A stretch of 64,000 nt of DNA, taken from assembly GCF_963855985.1 (NCBI RefSeq), contig NC_087096.1:5394001-5458000 (forward strand). The letters are read 5' to 3'. Below the pieces are notes generated by a model, which saw only the letters and a list, made by a program, of their open reading frames with translations, was not told the origin of the DNA and searched no databases. The position numbers and the translations under genes are program-made. Shown piece by piece: positions 1 through 11,714 of this stretch (position 1 is its first letter; each line of letters begins with the position of its first letter). The stretch comes from Ostrinia nubilalis. Taxonomy: Eukaryota > Arthropoda > Insecta > Lepidoptera > Crambidae.

Positions 1-1558
1 TTCTGATGAATAAATGCTGTACAAGTTTTTCTCTAAAACCAATAGTTTGACTGGAAAAAAATATTTTCCATTTTCGTTGTATGGAATGAAACATAAAGTG
101 GTCGATTTCGACTAAGCCTTGACAGATCTTGCTTTGAAACTACTTGAGCCTTGTTCTATGGCTTGTTGACTGTAATCCTACGCTATCAGCGCGCATCCAA
201 AGTTGCCCGTTCACAAGTTATGAGGTTCTGAAAAATTAAAAAAAAGTAAGTAAAAGTGACTTTTTTTTGGAATATCTTTAAAGGTTTAACAAAAATATAA
301 AGATTTTATACGTTAATAATGTAAATTAACCTTAAATTACTGCTAAAAACACATTTTAATAAACTTAAAAGGAATTAAATCACCGATTTTTTTTCACAAT
401 TTCTGTTTAAAAAAAAATACCTATCGATAGGGTATGTTATTCTGATGAATAAATATTATGAACGTCTTTCTCTAAAACCTATAGTTTGGCTGGAAAAAAA
501 TATTTTCCATTTTCGTTGTATGGAATGAAACATAAAGTGGTCGATTTCGACTAAGCCTTGACAGATTTTGCTTTGAAACTACTTGAGCCTTGTTCTATGG
601 CTTGTTGACTATAATCCTAGACTAACAGCGCGCGCACAATGTTGCCCGTTCAGAAGTTATGAGGTTCCGAAAAATGAAAATTAAAGTAAGTAAAAGTATC
701 TTTTTTTGGGTATAAATCTTTAAAGATTCAACTAAAACATGAAAATTATATACTTTAGTAATGTAATTAACCTTTCTCTTGTCGTCTTATCTAAAGAAAA
801 GTCAATTTTACTTACTTTAATTTTCATTTTTCGGAACCTCATAACTTCTGAACGTGCAACTTTGGGCGCGCGCTGTTAGTGCAGGATTATAGTCAACAAG
901 CCATAGAACAAGGCTCAAGTAGTTTCAAAGCAAAATCTGTCAAGGCTTAGTCGAAATCGACCACTTTATGTTTCATTCCATACAACGAAAATGGAAAATA
1001 TTTTTTTCCAGCCAAACTATTAGTTTTAGAGAAAAATGTTCATAATATTTATTCATCAGAATAACATACCCTATCGATAGGTATTTTTTTTAAACAGAAA
1101 TTGTGAAAAAAAAATCGGTGATTTAATTCCTTTTAAGTTTATTAAAATGTGTTTTTAGCAGTAATTTAAGATTAATTTACATTATTAACGTATAAAATCT
1201 TTATATTTTTGTTAAATCTTTAAAGATATTCCAAAAAAAAGTCACTTTTACTTACTTTTTTTTAATTTTTCAGAACCTCATAACTTGTGAACGGGCAACT
1301 TTGGATGCGCGCTGATAGCGTAGGATTACAGTCAACAAGCCATAGAACAAGGCTCAAGTAGTTTCAAAGCAAGATCTGTCAAGGCTTAGTCGAAATCGAC
1401 CACTTTATGTTTCATTCCATACAACGAAAATGGAAAATATTTTTTTCCAGTCAAACTATTGGTTTTAGAGTAAAACTTGTGCAGCATTTATTCATCAGAA
1501 TAACGTAACCTATCGATAGGTATTTTTTTCAAATAGAAATTGTGAAAAAAATCGCTAT
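1..1558. repeat. Large foldback inverted repeat, left end cut by the window edge
   Basis: Positions 1-698 read again as the reverse complement at about 800-1501, leaving a spacer of about 100 bp. Each arm is itself built of tandem units of about 440 bp starting TTCTGATGAATAAAT (at 1 and about 440). The units are joined by the palindrome CCTATCGATAGG, seen at 420-431, 1070-1081 and 1509-1520. The right arm runs on to about 1558 with a further partial unit, so the left arm probably continues before base 1. No open frame of note lies inside. It may be a foldback transposon or an inverted satellite block; the family was not identified. Confidence 0.9.
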
Positions 1559-2854
1559 GTCCATAAATCGCAATTTCGCTCCATAGTGTGTCGTCATCAT
1601 TTTTTACGGAAGTTTATTGTTGATGGTCACGAAGTAAACCTAATATTTTCCTGACAATAGGAATGATGGTTCATAATGCAGAACGTCCTATTATTGAAAC
1701 AGAAAACGTTATTTCTTTGTTAAGAGATACCTTTTAAACTTCTTTCTTCGAAATGCTCAAATCACGAAGTCAGTGACTCCTAATCCGCCCTTGAGACTTT
1801 TAAAGAACATCTGAGACTATACCCCCAAAACTATTAATCATAGAAAATATTGTAAACAATATTCCAAGCACCGCCAATATAGTATGTAAATAAGCCATTC
1901 ACGACATTATTCCTCTTGCCATTTTATACTTTGAATTAGAAATAGATGAGATGCCTTGATTGAAAAATAAAGCCATTTCGTAGCGTCTCCATTCTAAGTA
2001 GTCTCAGTCTCACCAGTCACTCTTCATTACATTATTTAAAATCTATTACAAACTGCTATTATAGTCGACGATAATGATGAAATTGTCCAAGAAATATCCG
2101 ACCTTAAAAATATAAATTGATACCTTTTTGTACGATAACTTAACGCAAATCTCATAACCGTACGAGCATAGGAAACCCAACCTTTTAATTTTTTTGGACG
2201 AGGGAATAAGGTTAAAACTATAATGGGAAGTAAGACATAATTATCTACATCAATTCTTTCGGACTTCGAAAACCTACCTACAACTACAAGTGACGTCAAT
2301 GTAAGTATATTCATACAAACTCTATGAAGAATCAGCGGTTCGAGCACATAAAAAGTAGCTCTGCTTAGTCAATTCGCATGAGTATTTTACTAAGTATCTG
2401 ACATTAGCAGTAGATGCTTAGCGCTCTACGAGTGTAATATTCCTTAAAAGCTTTACTTAGATTTGGGGATGACGGAACTGGTACGAAAGTTGAATCAATT
2501 AGAATAAGAAAGAGAAACATTTATAAGCCGTAATGGCATATTAATCGAATAATTTTCGGACAAGTAGACTTTTCTAAACACCGTCAAGTTATTAAAGTGT
2601 CGGACGATTTGCATTTCATCAACATAAAACGCTCGAGTGGGATTTTATAATTTATCGAAGGTAGATGATCCTTTTGAAAGCCGTTTGAATAATAATCAGG
2701 GGGAGGTGAGGTGCTGCGAAATTAATATTTTAATATTTTGTTGGGCAGACAATGCTCAATCTTGATTATCACGAGCTCGATATGAATACTTATCATACAA
2801 TTATTTGCATACCCGCACTAAAATGGGTACCTACGTATAAAACTAGAATACCTA
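1559..2854. other. AT-rich sequence, no gene recognised
   Basis: There is one open frame on the minus strand (2036-2347, 103 codons) with a hydrophobic stretch. It has no motif that can be tied to a family, and flanking splice sites are not convincing. Nothing else stands out. Confidence 0.5.
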
Positions 2855-2966
2855 CGCCTGCACCACCTTATTTTAACCTTGACTATAACCATAACCAGTG
2901 TTTTTTGTATGGAGTTTGACAGACTTTTGACGTTTGTTAAAGTTAAAGTAAGATGGTGCAACCCAA
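2855..2966. mobile_element. Palindromic MITE, family 1, copy 1
   Basis: The segment begins with GCACCACCTTATTTTAACC and ends with TTAAAGTAAGATGGTGCAAC, which are diverged inverted repeats. The centre carries TTTTTTGTATGGAGTTTGAC. Three further copies lie at 19383-19513, 37781-37921 and 51576-51693. It is too short to encode anything and is probably a non-autonomous DNA transposon. The outermost GGCTGAGTTG of the other copies is eroded here. Confidence 0.8.
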
Positions 2967-3537
2967 CCGTCACTTGAATGAACTTTCATGTTGAAGATTT
3001 TAGTGAGCAATATTGTTACCACCATTTTCTTAACTTTATGGCTGTCTAGTTAACTTACATAACCTTTTAAAACCTGTAGAGTGCCTAATTAATTATTATT
3101 ATTGTCTGACCCAAATTGACGGATTTAGCTAAAATTGTCAAAAAAGCTAATTTCGTTCGCAATTACAACAAAAACTTTGATCCAACAAGGCCTTTCCTTT
3201 AAAAATCCCCAAGTAAAATGTTATGTATGCGTTATTAAAACCGGGCCATTAAAAACCGTTCTAATTATTCATGAACTTAATACACCATTAACCGAGTCCA
3301 GAAGACAGTGAGAAAAGAAAGTGCGGAAGAGTAAGGGTTACGCCGATGCGCGGGAATTGCCGTCATAAAGGTTTATGTAACGTCTCAAAATAAACAGCAT
3401 GTTTACTTTGGCCCGAATTAATAATAGAGTCGAAATGGGTATGCCGTAAAGAGGTTTACTCTAAATGAACTGGGTGGCTTAGTTTAGCAAAGCTTTGGAA
3501 ATAGTATTCGCTTTTGGATTTTTATGCAGGTATTTGA
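2967..3537. other. No gene or repeat recognised
   Basis: AT-rich single-copy-looking sequence; no long frame and no inverted repeat noticed. Confidence 0.5.
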
Positions 3538-3572
3538 CTGCAATCGCACCTGATGTTAAGTGAGATGCGGAA
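3538..3572 (+). repeat. SINE/LINE-tail fragment (GCAATCGCACCTGATGTTAAG)
   Basis: The string CTGCAATCGCACCTGATG followed by TTAAGTGAGATGCGG resembles a dispersed lepidopteran repeat, recognised by recall. A related GCAATCGCACCT occurs at about 18168. It is too short to classify. Confidence 0.4.
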
Positions 3573-3668
3573 TATAGAGTTCGGGAAAGACAGCAGCAGG
3601 CAGTTATGATATAAAAGTAATAACACCATTGATGTATTTGAACAAGTGTTTGGGCAAAACGCAAAACG

Positions 3669-3816
3669 CAGCGTGGGACGTCCACCTACAAGGTGGACCG
3701 ACGACATCGTAAAGGTAGCAGGGAAGCGCTGGACGCAGGCCGCTACCAATCGATCAACGTGGAAAGCATTAGGGGAGGCCTATGTTCAGCAGTGGACGTC
3801 CTATGGCTGAAATGAT
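3669..3816 (+). mobile_element. RTE-like non-LTR retrotransposon, 5'-truncated 3' end
   Basis: The reading frame gives VGRPPTRWTDDIVKVAGKRW, then about 28 more residues ending QQWTSYG and a stop at 3808-3810. This is the C-terminal end of the reverse-transcriptase polyprotein of an element present many times in this window. Only the last 46 or so codons and a short ATGAT tail remain, as expected after 5' truncation during target-primed reverse transcription. The frame is intact, so the insertion looks fairly young. The clade assignment to RTE is from recall. Confidence 0.85.
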
Positions 3817-4390
3817 TTAGCAAAAGCTTCTAAAAGGTTGAGTTAGTAATTTACTTTTTTACAGTAACAAACAGTAATATAGTTATTTAATGAAAACCCC
3901 AAAGGATTTGCAAGAACTATATTAATGGACTAACTTGAGACTATGAAAGAATTGAATGATATTGGGGTCCGCACACTTGTCAATGTCATAAGTTAACCTT
4001 GACTAGTTTTCAAACCAATACTAAAAGATGATTTTAATGTAAACATAAAAACATTGCATTGATATTAACGAGTTCAACTCTACATTTGATTTTATTATTG
4101 TTTCAAAGTGCGCACTACACATAAACCTTAAAGTACGGCTTTTTCCGTAAGTTCCTCACAATTTAACAATTTGTGATAGATTATTATCAACAGATTACAA
4201 AGTGGATTGCCGACATAAGCTGTCTACAAACGATACCGTTATTTAGGGCGGCCAAACTCTTAATTGCGCGCCGATTATACGCCAGAAAAGTTGTATGCCG
4301 CATTGACGAGTACTAATAGCCCAACTTGGGGTTATGGTCAAAGTATGGTCGCTAGAAGTGACTAAGTATTCCTAACAGAAATAAATAGTC

Positions 4391-4483
4391 GTTCGTTTCA
4401 GCCGAATGACGTCCAGTCCACAAAGAGCGGTCCTTCGCCGCCCGCATCCAGACACCTCCCGCGACCTTCACCAGATCACCAGA
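4391..4483 (-). mobile_element. RTE-like 3' end, second subfamily, decayed
   Basis: On the minus strand the sequence reads CTGGTGAAGGTCGCGGGAGG, then a GTCTGGATGCGGGCGGC segment, then GGACGTCATTCGGCTGAAAC and an AACGA tail. This subfamily differs from the ATG-tailed one by coding LVKVAG and having an AACG-repeat tail. Part of the middle is missing. Confidence 0.7.
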
Positions 4484-4570
4484 CTTCAGAAATAAATATA
4501 TTATAAGAAGTAGTTAATTTATAATTTAAACACTTTTAAGGCAACGAATTTACGAGGAGAGATACGGTTT

Positions 4571-4765
4571 TTAGGGTTCCGTAGCCAAATGGCAAAAAAC
4601 GGAACCCTTATAGACTCGTCATGTCTGTCTGTCTGTCCGTCTGTCCGTCCGTATGTCACAGCCATTTTTTTCCGAAACTATAAGAGCTATACTGTTGAAA
4701 CTTGGTAGGTAGATGTATTCTGTGAACCGCATTAAGATTTTGATGCAAAAATAAATTTTTCTTAT
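4571..4765 (+). mobile_element. GGGTTCCGT repeat, short copy
   Basis: It starts TTAGGGTTCCGTAGCC, has an AAACGGAACCCTTATAG inverted partner 20 bases on, and then a (GTCT/GTCC)n microsatellite at 4624-4652. The same head is found at 7776, where the element is about 1.1 kb long. This copy lacks the distal end. It is non-coding. Confidence 0.7.
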
Positions 4766-5950
4766 TAAATTCAATTCAAGGAAGCAAAAGAAGTTGAATC
4801 TGTAGAATAAATACGCACCAGGCTCTGCAATCGGGAGATTGAGCAGAAATATTGCCTAAATTACGCTTGTATGAAGCACGAATAAGCCTTAAACTAGAAC
4901 ATAGGCAGGAAAAAACGTGTTACGTTGCTTGTGGAATTTCATTTTGGGAAGCTGCAAACGATTCAGTTTTAAACATAACATAATATGGGTTTATACCACT
5001 CGTATAGGTTGGTGTACAGAATGAGGATCAAGATAAGTCCAAAAGGGAATACATATCATAATATTTCATTCCAAACTTTTTTATTTTATTATTTAAACTG
5101 AGTTTCTACCGCCATGGTCACTTCTACTCGGCACCAGCTGATAATGTTGTAACGAAATGGTGGTAGGGCTAGAGAGCTTACATAACAATACTAAGAAGTT
5201 GAATTTGAATAACATTTGTCTTAAATTAAAATGTTTTTGTCGCATTTACCTCGTACCATCTAGAGACCCGATATCCTCAACATAAACAATTTCAGTAGTT
5301 CTATTCAGGAGCCCTATTCTTCAAACGAATCAAATTTTTAACTGCGTCCCACTCACTCGTACTACGTTGGTTTGATGAGGGAAAGAAACGAAGAGCGACG
5401 AAAACCGAACAGTTTGTCAAGATAGGCCCCCAGTTGGGATGTATTAGACAGCGGGCGGTTTGACCGCAGCAGCGGTCCAAATTCTAACATTCTTTGAGTG
5501 ATGCCGATCAGGTATCGAGACCGTAACCGCTAATTTTAAACAACAAAGTTAGAGTATTTTGCGATCTAGCGTCCGTGATAGGGAAATGTGTATGCAAAAT
5601 AATAGGAAATCTGGTTAATTAAATGAAATATGGGTAAACAATATCTGGCACATAAAAAAACACATTGCTAGGTAATTATTTAATTTGAGCAAAATTATCT
5701 AGTAAAAAAATCCGAAAACTACTTTACTCCTAGACGTTTATTTCACTACCAAATATTTTTGAACTATGGTTTAAAACTAATGTAAGAAACTCATACCGCA
5801 TTTAGATTAATCGCGGATACTTTTTTATCAATCTTCTCAATTTCTATCGTCGATCAAAAATACTCGAGGTCTGATACCTATGTCGCACAGCATTGTCAGA
5901 GCCGAAGCAAACATGTTTAGCACAACATTTTACATCATAGTACCTACAGA
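4766..5950. other. No gene recognised
   Basis: Mostly AT-rich. A moderately GC-rich patch at 5330-5480 has a repeat-like look (GTCCCACTCACTCGTACTAC) but no partner was found in the window. Confidence 0.4.
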
Positions 5951-6010
5951 CTGTCTTTGGCCAGCAGTGGACGTCATTTGGCTGAAACGAACGAACGTAC
6001 AAACGAACCT
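5951..6010 (+). mobile_element. RTE-like tail fragment, AACG-tailed subfamily
   Basis: TTTGGCCAGCAGTGGACGTC followed by ATTTGGCTGAAACGAACGAA is the last dozen codons, the TGA stop and the AACG-repeat tail of the same non-LTR family as at 23640. It is severely 5'-truncated. Confidence 0.75.
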
Positions 6011-7775
6011 ACAGACGACAACTTTCTTAGTACATAAGAGGCCACCGTGTTTAGCTTAATGCCGTCATCTGTACACTGCAACATTGATGTTACAGTGTCA
6101 TGTACCCTGAGCATCACGCACTCACGCATCATGTTCGAAAACTTTTCGTCCCTATTATATCCCATTTTATTGAGCTCTATCCATAAGTTGTACAACACAT
6201 CATATCACTCACACAGAGTGGCATACCATGTATTTGGCGCGACTCATTTGCCCGCGTCGTAAATGCGGCTTCAAATTAATTAAGCCGGCTGTCAATTATT
6301 AATTTTAATTTCCATCTTGTATGCCATTGGGATGTTTATTTATGCGGTTGAGGGAACGAGGTCAGTTTGCATTTGAAAATTTGATTTTAATATTAATTTC
6401 TGTTTAAAAATTACTTATACTCCCGGGAGACGCTTTGATAATAATGTTAAAAATGTTAAAGTCCGTGGTAATAGATTTTAAATCTTTAATTATATCGATT
6501 AAGTAGATCTAAGTAGACTTTTCCACATTAGCTTTTCCACATGGCATGCTTGGAAATGTAGTTATTCAAAGTCTTAGTTCATCTGACACACTGTTTATTT
6601 TTTCCATAAATATACATATAAATATTAATCTGTTAAGGTGCGAAACAATGGTTTAATAATCACCCCCTTCAATTTTAACAAAAAGTATTCTTATAGTCTT
6701 CCAATTTGTCATTGGGCTAAGCATAAAAAAAACATTTGTCGATGCTTTAAAATGCAAAAGGAAAAAAAGTAGTTTCCTCTGACCCTGCAGCCCTGTATAG
6801 ATGTTTCTCATTGTCTCCCAATCTTTTCTACTTAGAAAACCAATACAATAATTCACACACACAATCAGCACTATCGCCTGCAGACCATCTGCGCCCGATC
6901 CGTTCATGATAGCTTAGGATGCACTATTTTGCATGGGAATGTTGTCCTTATCTGGACTATGCTTATAATGCTATCTGGATTTCCCATTTTCCCCGCCCCT
7001 GCATGTGTTTAAAGTGTGGAGTAAAATTTTCATTTACTTTTCCATAATAGTTAATCGTCTTTATTTGAAAAATATGACCAAGTTTTTTGATTTAGCTACT
7101 GGTTAAGATTTCAGCTATTATCTATTACTACTATACGTTAGAGGTCATGAGAGTAAAGAGAAAGTTAGATAAAGAGAGATTTATTTTTATTTCATAGTCC
7201 TTCACACAATAGTAGAGTATGAAAAGTCCAAATGAATCCCATTTACGAGAACTTTGTAAAAAAAACTATTGTACCCAAAATCGCAAAATCAGGCTTCTAT
7301 TTTTCTTAAAAACAACATTTAGTTGTAATAAACGCACATAATTGTACAATAACAAATTGAAGTTTTGGAATGCTCTAAAAAGACCCTGATATCAAAATTG
7401 CTAAAACTTAGATTACTGGTATCTACTATGTGATGTAGCAATGTAAAAGAAGATTCAACAATCGATACAACATCTGATATGGCTTTGCCAAAATAGATGC
7501 TGACATATCTTTTCGATACAGGAGTATACATATACATACCTACACCACGTATTTCAAACGGTGCACAAAATCTCCACGATGATTAATAAGTTATATAAAG
7601 TTTCCAAGTAAAATAAAAGGCTTTGCGCGTTATTAAGAAATACGTCAGACGTTCGGCCGGCGACGGACAGTGTTGGCAGCTTGGGAGGTTTACCTGCAAT
7701 TTAAGGATATAAATTGAATTTGAGTATAAAAGAAACTGAACCAAAAATATAAATCGACATCAAATCGGTTCATTT
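6011..7775. other. No gene recognised
   Basis: There are several short open frames on both strands, the longest 84 codons on the minus strand at 6653-6907. None has a recognisable domain or convincing splice sites. Confidence 0.4.
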
Positions 7776-8897
7776 TTAGGGTTCCGTACCTCAAAAGGAA
7801 AAAACGGAACCCTTATAGGATCACTTTGTTGTCCGTCCGTCCGTCTGTCAAGACCCTTTATCTCAAGAACGCGTGAACGTATCAAGCTGAAATTCACAAG
7901 AAATACTCAGGTCTATTGTCCCTTTAAGCTGTGAAAATATCAAACTTCTAAGCCAAGCCAATCAAAAGATACAGCCGATTATGTCGATATTTTCAACAAA
8001 TTTTCGACACTCGCAAAGGAATCAAAACCTACAGGATACTTCCCGTAAACTCAGAATCTTGAAATTTGGCATAAAGCATTGTCATATAATGCAAATATAG
8101 GAAAAATTGCGAAAATTACATTTTTTTAGTTATATAATATAATAAAAATATTTTAATAAAATGAAACTTACTACCTTATTTCTCACTAACGAATAAAGGT
8201 ATCAAATTGAAATTTATACCAAATACCTAGATCTATTGTCCCTTTAAGAAGTAAAAAAATCAAACTTCTAAGTTAACGCGATCAAAAGATACAGCAGTTT
8301 ATACCGACACCTTAGACGAATTTCCGTCACACGCTAGGGAATCAAAACCTACAAGGTACTTCCTGTGAACTCAGAATCTTGAAATTTGGCACGAAGCAAC
8401 GTTATATAGTACAGATAAAGGAAAAATTGCGAAAATGATAAATTTGAAGTTATATAAAATTTAAAATATTATTTTTGCTTACATGACAAAATATTTTTTT
8501 AATAATTATAAACTTACTACCTACCCTTTTTCACATGAACGCGTAGAGATATTAAAGTTGAAATTCATATCAAACAATTTTTAAATCTAATTGCCTCTAA
8601 ACTGTGAGAAATTCTAAATCAACGCAAAAATTCAAAACGCTGAGGTGCTTGCCATCCGGCGAGGGCGTGCAATCCAGAAGGTTGCCAGACAAGCTGAGAA
8701 GATCCGCATCTCACCTACCTATAATGCAAATATAGGAAAAATAAATAAATAAAAAATAATCATACCGCATATTTTGAAATTCGCCACTACTCGCAACGGA
8801 ATCAAGTAAGTAATTTGTGGCTGAATTGTAAACCGCTACGTTTGTACGGCGGAACCCTCGGTGTGCGAGCCCGACTCGCACTTGGCCGGTTTTTTTG
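7776..8897 (+). mobile_element. GGGTTCCGT element, long copy with internal tandem units
   Basis: The left end TTAGGGTTCCGTACCTC and the right end TACGGCGGAACCCTCGG are imperfect inverted repeats. The right end continues GCCCGACTCGCACTTGGCCGG and poly-T. Between them a block of about 340 bp is repeated: CTATTGTCCCTTTAAG recurs at about 7914 and 8232, with a third partial unit near 8530, and AACTCAGAATCTTGAAATTT recurs at about 8049 and 8370. No protein is encoded. It is a non-autonomous element common in moths by recall; its class is uncertain. Confidence 0.75.
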
Positions 8898-9694
8898 TGA
8901 CCACTTGACCCCTTCAATGTCTTTACATTACAGGATATTACAATAAAAAAATCACTTTAGAACACCTACTTAATTAATCTCACATTATATTCACGTACAC
9001 ACGACAGCACATCAGGTTACCCATTTTTGTTGCAAACTCGCCCCTATTACAACTGCACAAGAACCCACAGTGGTTACGTTGACGTGCCGTCGTCCGTACA
9101 TTTTAATCAAATTGAAATAAGTGGTTTATTATGATACAAGTAATAAAAAATAAAGCTATATTAATAAATGTAGGTATCAAAATCTGCAACTACGTTACAG
9201 TCTAAAAATGATTTTCCAATATAAAGGGTGTCAAGTGCAATTTCCCTCATTTGCATTGTCGAGCCAAACCAAAATCTACATAAGGGTCACATTTAATAAC
9301 GCGATGAAAAATTCGTGGAATTTTAGGAACATTTTGATTGGCTCAAGGGGTAAACTTTCCTTAGACAGGCATCCCCAGACGGGGGTTATAAGCAAAAACT
9401 TTTAAAGTATTCCTGGCAGACGCTGACAAATTGCAGAGCCCGTGTTTTACCGACACATCCCACGATTTATTACCCGGCATAAAGGGTGTATGTTCAAATA
9501 TGGACGACCTGCAAGGGTGGCGGTTTCATAACAAAGAGTTTAAGATCTTGACAAAGGCGCGTAGAATATTCTGGGTGCTGGTTTCTGTGGTTTAAAAAGG
9601 CAGTTGATATTTTTTTATCGAACACAATAGAGGATACAGTTTTAAAATTGTCTGAAATTAAAAAAAAAAATGTTTATTTATTTATTTATTAAAG
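8898..9694. other. No gene recognised
   Basis: Contains a 65-codon frame (9208-9405, +) without recognisable features. Otherwise plain AT-rich sequence. Confidence 0.4.
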
Positions 9695-9916
9695 TCGCTG
9701 ACGGATTAGCAAGCTTAAGTGGCAATTGGCAGGGCCAATGAGGTAGTAAGTTTCTGGAGTATGGGAGGCCACGTACTGGCAAAAGTAGCTTAGGATGTCC
9801 ACGCACAAGGTGCATAGACGACCTCATAAAAGTAGCAGAAAGTTGCCGACCGGCCAACCTAGAAATCATTGGGAGAAGCCTATGTGACGTCCCATGGCTG
9901 AAATGATGATGATCTC
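9695..9916 (+). mobile_element. RTE-like 3' end, decayed copy
   Basis: GATTAGCAAGCTTAAGTGGC at 9704 matches the ISKLKW codons of the better copy at 31146-31425. It continues through a damaged GRPPTRWTDD region to CATGGCTGAAATGATGATGA. Deletions and substitutions break the frame. It is an old insertion. Confidence 0.8.
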
Positions 9917-10534
9917 CATTAATAAGATTTAACAACATTTAGGGATTTCACTTTTCATAAATAAATGCTTATGCCAATATTTGCAGCAAATATTTAAATT
10001 CTTAAGTTATTCTTCAAAAAGACTAAATCCTTTGCAGTCCAATTATTCCATGAACGTTTAATTAAGTATAAACTGCACACGTCTACATGTACAAGCGTTC
10101 TTTATTTAGCGAAGATACTTGAGTCAAAGCCCCCATATTGTCTGTGCCAATTGGTTGCATGAATCCCGTATATTTTTACATAATAAAACAATCCGCGATA
10201 TTATATTTTGCAAGTGGCGTGTCGCGAGAAAAATACTTTCGATTTGTGCAAAAAGTTTTGCTAGAATTGAGGTAGCTCTCGCTGGTGTGGCATCATTTCA
10301 CCTGATCATTTTTTGTTTTAAGTTACCCGAAATTATTGTAAAAAAATCTATATTCTATGTTCCCTTCTTAAAAACTTGGTTATTTTTGAAATAATATAAA
10401 ACAGTAAATCCACTCCTAACACCAGCAAATGTATAAATACGAGCATTTAATTTAACCGGAGAGCTTCACGAGAATAACCCCGTTATTGTTTTTTCTATTT
10501 CAATAAATGAAATAAATTAATAAGCGAAATTAGA
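9917..10534. other. No gene recognised
   Basis: Holds a 91-codon frame (10119-10394, +) that has no recognisable motif and is probably chance. Confidence 0.4.
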
Positions 10535-10828
10535 CTTCAGCCTAAAACTCCGACAATTTAAGGGTAATTAGGTCTTAGTTAACCTAGCTGACTAACTTGT
10601 GCCCACGAACCTTTATATTTTCAGAAAAAAAATAGCAAAATTTGATATCAGCCTAAAACTCCGACAATTTAAGGGTAATTAGGTCTTAGGTAACCTAGCT
10701 GACTAACTTGTGCCTACGTAAACCCTTATATTTGCAGAAAAAATCAGCTTAAAACCCCGACAATTTAAGGATCTTAGGTAACCAAGCCGACTAACTTGTG
10801 CTTACGTAAACCCTTTATATCTGCGGGC
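10535..10828 (+). repeat. Tandem repeat, three units of about 90-110 bp
   Basis: The block CAGCCTAAAACTCCGACAAT, then TTAAGGGTAATTAGGTCTTA, then CTAGCTGACTAACTTGTGCC occurs at about 10538, 10649 and, shortened and diverged, 10745. The third unit has lost GGGTAATTAGGT. Units end with TTTATAT-CAG-like strings. Confidence 0.85.
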
Positions 10829-11489
10829 GCGCTCCTGAATAGTTAACCGGCCTCTTTACGAGAAAAATAACCCACACAAAAAGGGCATTTCGACACCCGG
10901 ATGCGCTTGAATAATTTATTAAAAGGGCAACGCTCTAAACAAAAGGCTCGAGTGTTTTATAGCCTTGTTTTCTTGGTATAACGTCATTATACTGAATTTG
11001 CCGAGCGCAAAAAGACGATTGGGTAGGAATGTTCATGAAAAGGAGAGTCTTGACGACACAGTTTAGAAACAACTTTGGATAATTAACCTTTTTCAGACTT
11101 TACGAGCCTTCATAGGCGCCTAATATGGTTCAATCAAATTGTTGACCTTCAAAATAAGAGCATATTATTGCATTATGAGAACTCATTTCTCTAATCCCTA
11201 GACTAAATGCAAGGTGAATGGTTTTAACAGAATAGATGCTATGTTTTACTATATCAATGAAGGTATATCGAATACCTGCACGATTAACACCTGTAGTATT
11301 TGCATTTCAATAGCCGAAATTCCCGAGATTCATCAGGGATGACGCAGAACTCAGAATTCAAAATATGTGATGTCATCTCTGAGACATCTTCGTCATAAAT
11401 GCATAGGTACCACTATAACATAAGATAATAATAGAGTCGACTTATCAACGTTATACATGCTGCTTCTAATACTATGAGTCGATTTAAGT
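10829..11489. other. No gene recognised
   Basis: Non-coding AT-rich sequence without repeats that I can group. Confidence 0.4.
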
Positions 11490-11714
11490 AGGTACCTATC
11501 TATCTTTATAAAAGCGAAAGGAAAACTCACTCACTCATTCATCAAGAAATCCCAGAAACTACTTACAAGTGCTAGAAGTCTAGTCTAGTCTTAAAATTTT
11601 GCATAGGGGTTCCTTTTAGAACGTGTGTGCTCACTAAGACGGGATTTTGTAAAGTTCAAATCCTAAGGGTGTAAAACGGGGTCTAAGCGTACGAAGTCGC
11701 GGGCGGCCGCTAGT
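11490..11714 (+). mobile_element. Short non-autonomous Helitron, + strand
   Basis: It starts TCTATCTTTATAAAAGCGAA and ends with ACGAAGTCGCGGGCGGCCGC followed by CTAGT. The GC-rich palindrome just before CTAG and the TC start match Helitron termini (5' TC, 3' hairpin plus CTRR). A CACTCACTCATTCATC microsatellite follows the 5' end. No Rep/helicase is encoded. Confidence 0.8.

Noticed and set aside
2036..2347. 103-codon minus-strand frame with a hydrophobic stretch, considered as a chemoreceptor exon
   Set aside because: No receptor motif, no convincing splice sites, and AT-rich DNA of this length yields such frames by chance.
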